A stretch of 64,000 nt of DNA from Spiro-02 sp034114085 (GTDB taxonomy: Bacteria; Spirochaetota; Spirochaetia; Sphaerochaetales; Sphaerochaetaceae), in assembly GCA_034114085.1 (NCBI GenBank), contig JAXEWB010000048.1, positions 18,698 through 82,697 on the forward strand. The letters are read 5' to 3'. This document shows positions 59,979-64,000 of this stretch, one piece after another; within the stretch, counting starts at the first letter, position 1; each line of letters begins with the position of its first letter. The notes beneath the pieces were generated by a model that saw nothing but the letters and a program-made list of their open reading frames with translations, did no database searches and was not told the origin of the DNA. Both the position numbers and the translations under genes were made by a program.

Positions 59979-61421
59979 TTGGAACGGAAACGGAAGAAAT
60001 ATATCGCGGTCGATCTGGGGGCTTCCAATGGAAGAGTCATCGTGGGGGACCTGCACGAATTCACTGTCGTACATAGGTTCGTCACGCACAACGAGACGAT
60101 ACTTGGTGAGATGTACTGGAACGTCATCGGTATCTTTTCCGAAATCCGCCATGGGCTGAAGAAGGCGTTCGCTGAATATGGCGATGATATTGTTTCCATC
60201 GGAATCGACACCTGGGGGGTGGACTACGGCTTGCTGGATGCCAACGGTTCCCTAGTCTCCCTCGCGTATCATTATCGCGACTCCCGTACCGACGGTCTGA
60301 TTGATGAGGTTTCTGCGAAATTGGGCGGGAAGCTGGCTGTATTCGAGCGTACCGGAATCGCGTTCCAGCCGTTCAATACGCTGTACCAGCTTGCCGCCAT
60401 GCAACGCGACCGTCCCGTGACCTTCGCCGCGGCGAGGCGCTATCTGTCGATTCCTGATTTGCTCGGTTACTGGCTCACCGGGGAGATGCGCAACGAACGT
60501 TCCCACGCTTCGACTACGCAGCTCTATGATCCCGCGGCCGGCGACTGGGCGTGGGATATTATCGACGGGATGGGGTTCGACCGGTCGTTGTTCGGCCAGA
60601 TCGTTGACAGCGGGACGGTATTGGGGAGTCTGACGGAGGCGTTGCGGCATGAGTTTGGCGCGTCCGAACGTGTCAAGGTGATCGCCACCGCCGCCCACGA
60701 CACCGCTTCGGCGGTCGCCGCCGTCCCCGCCGCTTCAGGCGAGACTCCGCTGTACATCTCCAGCGGGACTTGGTCTTTGCTCGGCGTGGAGCTGCCTGAA
60801 CCGTTGCTGACACAGGAGGCGATCGACTGCGGGTTCACCAATGAAGTCGCCGCAAGCGGGTCCATCCGGTTCCTGAAGAACATCATGGGAATGTGGATTC
60901 AGCAAGAGTGCGTCCGGCACTGGGAGTCTTGCGGAGAAAAAATCGGCTGGAAGGAGCTGGATGAACAGACGGTGGTCGCCGCCAAGACGTATCATGGCAT
61001 GATTGACCCAAACGACGGACGGTTCCTGAAGCCGAACAGCCATGAATCTCTGATGACTTCCCGCATCGAACAGTGGTGTCGCGAGCATGGGATGGCCGCG
61101 CCGTCCTCCAAGGGCGAATACATGGTGGCCATCTACCGGGGGCTTGCAAAGGCCTACGCCGAGGCGATTGAACATCTCGCGGGCCTGACGGGGCGGACGT
61201 TCAGGACGCTGAACATTATCGGCGGTGGGAGTAAGAACGAAATTCTTGACCAGTGGGCCGCCGACGAGACGGGGCTGGCGGTGGTCGCAGGGCCGGTGGA
61301 AGCTACCGCGTTGGGCAACGTGATGGTCCAGATGCTCGCCATGGGCGATATCGCCTCGCTGCAGGGGGGAAGGGATCTGCTCCGCAAGGCGCAGCAAGTC
61401 AAGGTTTTCGTCCCCCGCTGA
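59979..61421 (+). CDS. rhaB: L-rhamnulokinase
   Basis: 480 residues from a TTG at 59979, seven bases after AAAGGAGG (59964-59971); the ATG at 59958 lies upstream of that site. FGGY kinase colinear with RhaB: 'AVDLGASNGRVIVGDL', 'SIGIDTWGVDYGLLD', 'YHYRDSRTDGL', 'AHDTASAVAAVPA', 'YISSGTWSLLGVELP', 'NIIGGGSKNEILDQWAA', 'GPVEATALGNVMVQ'. It phosphorylates L-rhamnulose to the 1-phosphate for the aldolase at 42506. It may also serve fuculose, as no FucK is nearby. Set apart from rhaA by the E2-E3-E1 operon. Confidence 0.94.
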   Translation: MERKRKKYIAVDLGASNGRVIVGDLHEFTVVHRFVTHNETILGEMYWNVIGIFSEIRHGLKKAFAEYGDDIVSIGIDTWGVDYGLLDANGSLVSLAYHYRDSRTDGLIDEVSAKLGGKLAVFERTGIAFQPFNTLYQLAAMQRDRPVTFAAARRYLSIPDLLGYWLTGEMRNERSHASTTQLYDPAAGDWAWDIIDGMGFDRSLFGQIVDSGTVLGSLTEALRHEFGASERVKVIATAAHDTASAVAAVPAASGETPLYISSGTWSLLGVELPEPLLTQEAIDCGFTNEVAASGSIRFLKNIMGMWIQQECVRHWESCGEKIGWKELDEQTVVAAKTYHGMIDPNDGRFLKPNSHESLMTSRIEQWCREHGMAAPSSKGEYMVAIYRGLAKAYAEAIEHLAGLTGRTFRTLNIIGGGSKNEILDQWAADETGLAVVAGPVEATALGNVMVQMLAMGDIASLQGGRDLLRKAQQVKVFVPR

Positions 61422-61775
61422 GCTGCCGTCCTCCTGCTCTGATGATATGGACACGCCGTTCTCTCAATGGTTGTGGCGTATCCTGTTTTGCGGCCGTCCT
61501 GGCGATGGACGGCCGTTTTCGTCCGAATACCCTCGGTTGTTCTCACGGTTTCTCGTTTCTATTTGAAACCCATTTCCCACGCTTTCTCCTTGCTGGAATG
61601 CGCCATCGTTCCGTTCCGTTGCCTTTGGAATGTTTATTGCCATGTAGTTACTATTTCCCGCCGGTTTGTCATGAATCAGGACCATGTCCGTGCGGTAGAT
61701 TACCACTGGACAGAACCTGTCTTCATACGGCTATAGTGGCTTTCCGTAATCCCAAGGAAGGGAACGGAGGTCCAG
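61422..61775 (+). other. Intergenic region with a candidate promoter for the double-HTH gene
   Basis: TGGACA (61707-61712), a 19-base spacer and TATAGT (61732-61737), 39 bases before the ATG. GACAG-AAC-CTGTC (61709-61721) overlaps the -35 and spacer, a possible autoregulatory site. Nothing else was recognised. Confidence 0.4.
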
Positions 61776-62363
61776 ATGAAAAGACTGGTATCGTGGAGGT
61801 TGCCGACCACCGTACTTCGGCTGGCGGGAAAACGGGGTGTCAGCCTGAGGGAATTGGAACGGCAAAGCGGGGTGAGGGATGGATATTTTCATCAGGTCGT
61901 GCGCAGTGGCCGGTGGAATCCCCGCCTCGATACGCTGGAGTCCGTGTGTGATGTTCTTGATGTGCTGGCGTCCTCATTGATGACGATGGCGATGGACGAG
62001 GACGGCGATGTTCCCGAGGATGTCCTGGAGCGATCGAAGGCCCGTCCTGGACCGTGGGGGATCAGCAGGTATTTCGGCTGCGCGGTGCGGCTCGTACGTG
62101 AACGCAACGGCCTGTCCCTGTCTGCGATGGCCGACAGGACCGGCATGGACAAGCAGAACCTCAGCCATGTGGAGAACCGCCGAAACGGGCGTCCCGTCCC
62201 GACTGTTGAATTCGTCCATCTGCTGGCGGAAGGCGCCGGGGAAGGGGTGGCGGGGCTGATGCGTGAGATGGAGCGGCTTGCGGAATATGAGGCTATGGAA
62301 CGTAGGGACTATCAGCTTTTCTTGTGCATATTGGATATCGTGGATAAAACCGTCGGGCAATGA
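61776..62363 (+). CDS. Protein with two XRE-type helix-turn-helix domains
   Basis: 195 residues. Residues ~18-52 ('GVSLRELERQSGVRDGYFHQ', ending 'ESVCDVL') and ~104-148 ('RNGLSLSAMADRTGMDKQNL' with 'SHVENRRNG') each look like a Cro/CI helix-turn-helix. An acidic linker with Pro lies between, and a C-terminal helix ends the protein. There is no effector domain. It could bind two adjacent half-sites as a monomer. The neighbours suggest control of rhaB or the following binding-protein operon, but nothing shows it. Function unknown. Confidence 0.68.
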   Translation: MKRLVSWRLPTTVLRLAGKRGVSLRELERQSGVRDGYFHQVVRSGRWNPRLDTLESVCDVLDVLASSLMTMAMDEDGDVPEDVLERSKARPGPWGISRYFGCAVRLVRERNGLSLSAMADRTGMDKQNLSHVENRRNGRPVPTVEFVHLLAEGAGEGVAGLMREMERLAEYEAMERRDYQLFLCILDIVDKTVGQ

Positions 62364-62820
62364 ATTCCCGTCATTGTTTTCCCCAATGAGATAGGACGTT
62401 GCATTGAAAGCCATTGTTATCCCTCGCTTGCGGTCTTTCATGGAGCGGGCTTTTTCGCCCATTGTCCAAGAGGGGCTCCGTTTTAGGGTCTGTACGCATT
62501 GTTTGCGGCAGTTCATAGGAACGATTTTGTAGCTGAACAATTCTGCCAACAACTAAAATGATGTCACCAAATTTCATCATCACCACAAAAAAATCTATGA
62601 AATTCTATTTTCAGGATATTGTTTATCGATTGATGAGGATGAATCATCCTTGCTGTTGAAAATGATTTGTAAACGTTTACATTTTTTAGTTGACAAACCG
62701 TAAAACCGATGTGAAGATACAAATGTCGGGTGGGGGATGTTTTCGCCGCCCGGTGAAAACCAACGCGAAGAAAAGCCTGTCAGGGTGGCGAACCCTGAAC
62801 GTACAAAAGGAGAACAAGGT
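62364..62820 (+). other. Regulatory region of the last sugar-binding protein
   Basis: About 457 bases. The left part shows nothing. The right part holds the perfect LacI-type palindrome and a TTGACA box, followed by a leader of about 100 bases and the AAAGGAG ribosome site. Confidence 0.5.
62668..62695 (+). promoter_or_regulatory. LacI-type operator next to a TTGACA box
   Basis: TGTAAACGTTTACA (62668-62681) is a perfect 14-bp palindrome. A consensus TTGACA follows at 62690-62695, with AGATAC about 19 bases later as a possible -10. It matches the fucI operator at 13 of 14 positions. Confidence 0.68.
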
Positions 62821-63903
62821 ATGAAAAAGAGAATGTTGGTCGTCCTTCTGATTCTTGCGGTCGTTTGCGGTACCGTATTCGCTCAGGGTGGCAAGGAAGC
62901 CTCCTCGTCCGGCACGATCAAGATGGGCGCGTTGATTCGCAACCTCAATGAGCAGTTCGTGAAAGACTATGCTGAGAACCTGAAAAAGCTTGCCGCGCAG
63001 AATGGCGTGGAGCTCAACCTTCAGGACGCCCAGGGCAACGTAGCTACCCAGCTCGACCAGCTCAACACCCTGCTGACCCAGGGCTACAAGTATTTCGTCA
63101 TTATCTCGCAGGATCCCAGCGCGACTGAGCAGATGGCCCAGTTGATCGCCGCTGTCGGCGGCGGTGCGGCTTTCTCCAACATCCAGCCTTCCGTCGAGGC
63201 GTTGAAGGTCGGCAAGGACTTCTATCTTGCGTCCTCTCCCGAGGCGGTCGCCGGACAGTACCAGGCCCAGATCATTGACGATTATTTTACCAAATACCCT
63301 GACAAAGCCCCCGGCAAGGTTCTGAATATCCTGTATTTGCAGGGACAGCTCGGACATCCCGCCCAGGTCAACCGCGAAGCCGGCATGATTGACGAACTGA
63401 AAGCCCGTGGCTACACCGTCAACTTCATCGCCCGCGACACCGCCAACTGGACGCCTGACCAGGCTCAGGAAAAGATGGACACCTGGCTCGCCGCTTTCCG
63501 TGGCAAGTTCAACCTCGTGGTCGCCCAGAACGACGGCATGGCTCTCGGCGCCGTTGAATCCCTGATTACCAACGGTTTCACCAAGGCCAACGCCGATGAC
63601 GGAACCATCCTGACCGTTCCCGTACTCGGTATCGACGCCACCGCCGACGCCCTGAACTCCATGGACCAGAACAAGCTGTACGCCACCGTCCTTCAGGATT
63701 CCGTGGGACAGAGTTCCACCGCGTTCGAACTGATGCTCACCATGGCCAAGAACGGAACCGCCAACGGAAGCGTGGCTTGGGGCCTCTCTCCCGCGACCAA
63801 GGTTATCGCCGAAGAACCCGCCACCGATCCGGCGGTCATCGGCCAGTGCTATCTCGTTCCTTTCAAGCCCGTCACCAAGGCGAACTACAAGGATCTGATG
63901 TAA
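62821..63903 (+). CDS. Sugar ABC importer, type 1 substrate-binding protein
   Basis: 360 residues. Signal peptide '...VVCGTVFAQGGKEASSS', then a ribose/galactose-type binding fold ('IKMGALIRNLNEQFVKDYAE', 'GYKYFVIISQDPSATEQM', 'NLVVAQNDGMALGAVESL', 'VPVLGIDATADALNSM'). It should open a second sugar importer whose ATPase and permease lie beyond the window. Sharing a LacI-type operator with fucI suggests the ligand is a FucI substrate such as L-fucose or D-arabinose; this is inference. Confidence 0.88.
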   Translation: MKKRMLVVLLILAVVCGTVFAQGGKEASSSGTIKMGALIRNLNEQFVKDYAENLKKLAAQNGVELNLQDAQGNVATQLDQLNTLLTQGYKYFVIISQDPSATEQMAQLIAAVGGGAAFSNIQPSVEALKVGKDFYLASSPEAVAGQYQAQIIDDYFTKYPDKAPGKVLNILYLQGQLGHPAQVNREAGMIDELKARGYTVNFIARDTANWTPDQAQEKMDTWLAAFRGKFNLVVAQNDGMALGAVESLITNGFTKANADDGTILTVPVLGIDATADALNSMDQNKLYATVLQDSVGQSSTAFELMLTMAKNGTANGSVAWGLSPATKVIAEEPATDPAVIGQCYLVPFKPVTKANYKDLM

Positions 63904-63913
63904 TCGACCTCCC

Positions 63914-63992
63914 GTCCGGGCGGGGGGGGGCCGGCCGCCCCCCACCGGGTGGTTTTAACCGGGACCCGCGTGCCGGGTGGCAAAAAAAACAG
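63914..63992 (+). other. GC-rich, homopolymer-laden stretch at the window end
   Basis: After the last stop come a run of ten G, a run of six C and a run of eight A, with repeated CCGGGTGG words. A stem between the G-run and C-run is likely. It may be an attenuator hairpin like that after rhaS. The unusual composition also fits poor sequence at a contig edge. Confidence 0.4.
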
Positions 63993-64000
63993 GCCCGGTT

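Noticed and set aside
62686..63945. 419-codon open frame on the minus strand
   Set aside because: Antisense to the last sugar-binding protein; crosses its operator and signal-peptide region.
1..64000. tRNA genes and CRISPR arrays
   Set aside because: I looked through the intergenic gaps for T-loop words and regularly spaced repeats and saw none; a dedicated search could still find something I missed.

Overview
The window looks like a chromosomal segment of a saccharolytic, fermentative spirochaete, probably Sphaerochaeta-like. The main clue is the set of ABC solute-binding proteins whose signal peptides end in '...LFAGGSAE' or '...FAQGGKEA'. A GTP-type PEP carboxykinase, a ferritin, a GPH sugar symporter and several deoxysugar operons fit this. 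This is inference from protein style, since there is no rRNA or marker gene here. Gene density is high, with 49 protein genes and no tRNA, rRNA, CRISPR array or insertion sequence recognised. The first 5.6 kb is visibly AT-richer than the rest.

Layout. 1-4.8 kb: end of a glycosidase-like gene, a MalEFG-type sugar ABC importer and a GntR regulator. 5-12 kb: CPBP protease, ferritin, a heterodimeric ABC exporter, a small protein of five 13-residue Asp/Gly repeats, and Tag DNA glycosylase. 12-21.8 kb (minus strand): an alpha/beta hydrolase, then a tight run of ROK regulator, permease, HyuA-like ATPase, TIM-barrel protein, DUF4127 protein, FAD oxidoreductase and an HExxH protein behind a perfect 14-bp inverted repeat. 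I cannot assign this run to a known pathway. 22-34 kb: EamA exporter, aspartate-semialdehyde dehydrogenase, exported flavodoxin with SDR and LysR regulator, an Rpn-type nuclease, U32 protein with GPH symporter, and a cNMP-binding protein. 34-37.4 kb: PEP carboxykinase and a VTT membrane protein.

37.5-64 kb is a deoxysugar island. It holds L-fucose isomerase and fucose mutarotase, an AraC regulator, L-rhamnose isomerase, a class II aldolase, a four-gene rhamnose ABC importer with rhamnose mutarotase, and a DeoR regulator. These are followed by a 2-oxoacid dehydrogenase complex in the order E2-E3-E1(alpha-beta fusion), a PHP protein, an SDR with a 115-residue N-terminal extension, a SorE-like zinc dehydrogenase, rhamnulokinase, a double-HTH protein and a second sugar-binding protein. 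Import, mutarotation, isomerisation, phosphorylation and aldol cleavage of L-rhamnose are all present. The dehydrogenases may process lactaldehyde or a related product.

Three matching LacI-type 14-bp sites (upstream of fucI, of the E2-E3-E1 operon and of the last sugar-binding protein) suggest that these genes form one regulon controlled by a repressor outside the window.
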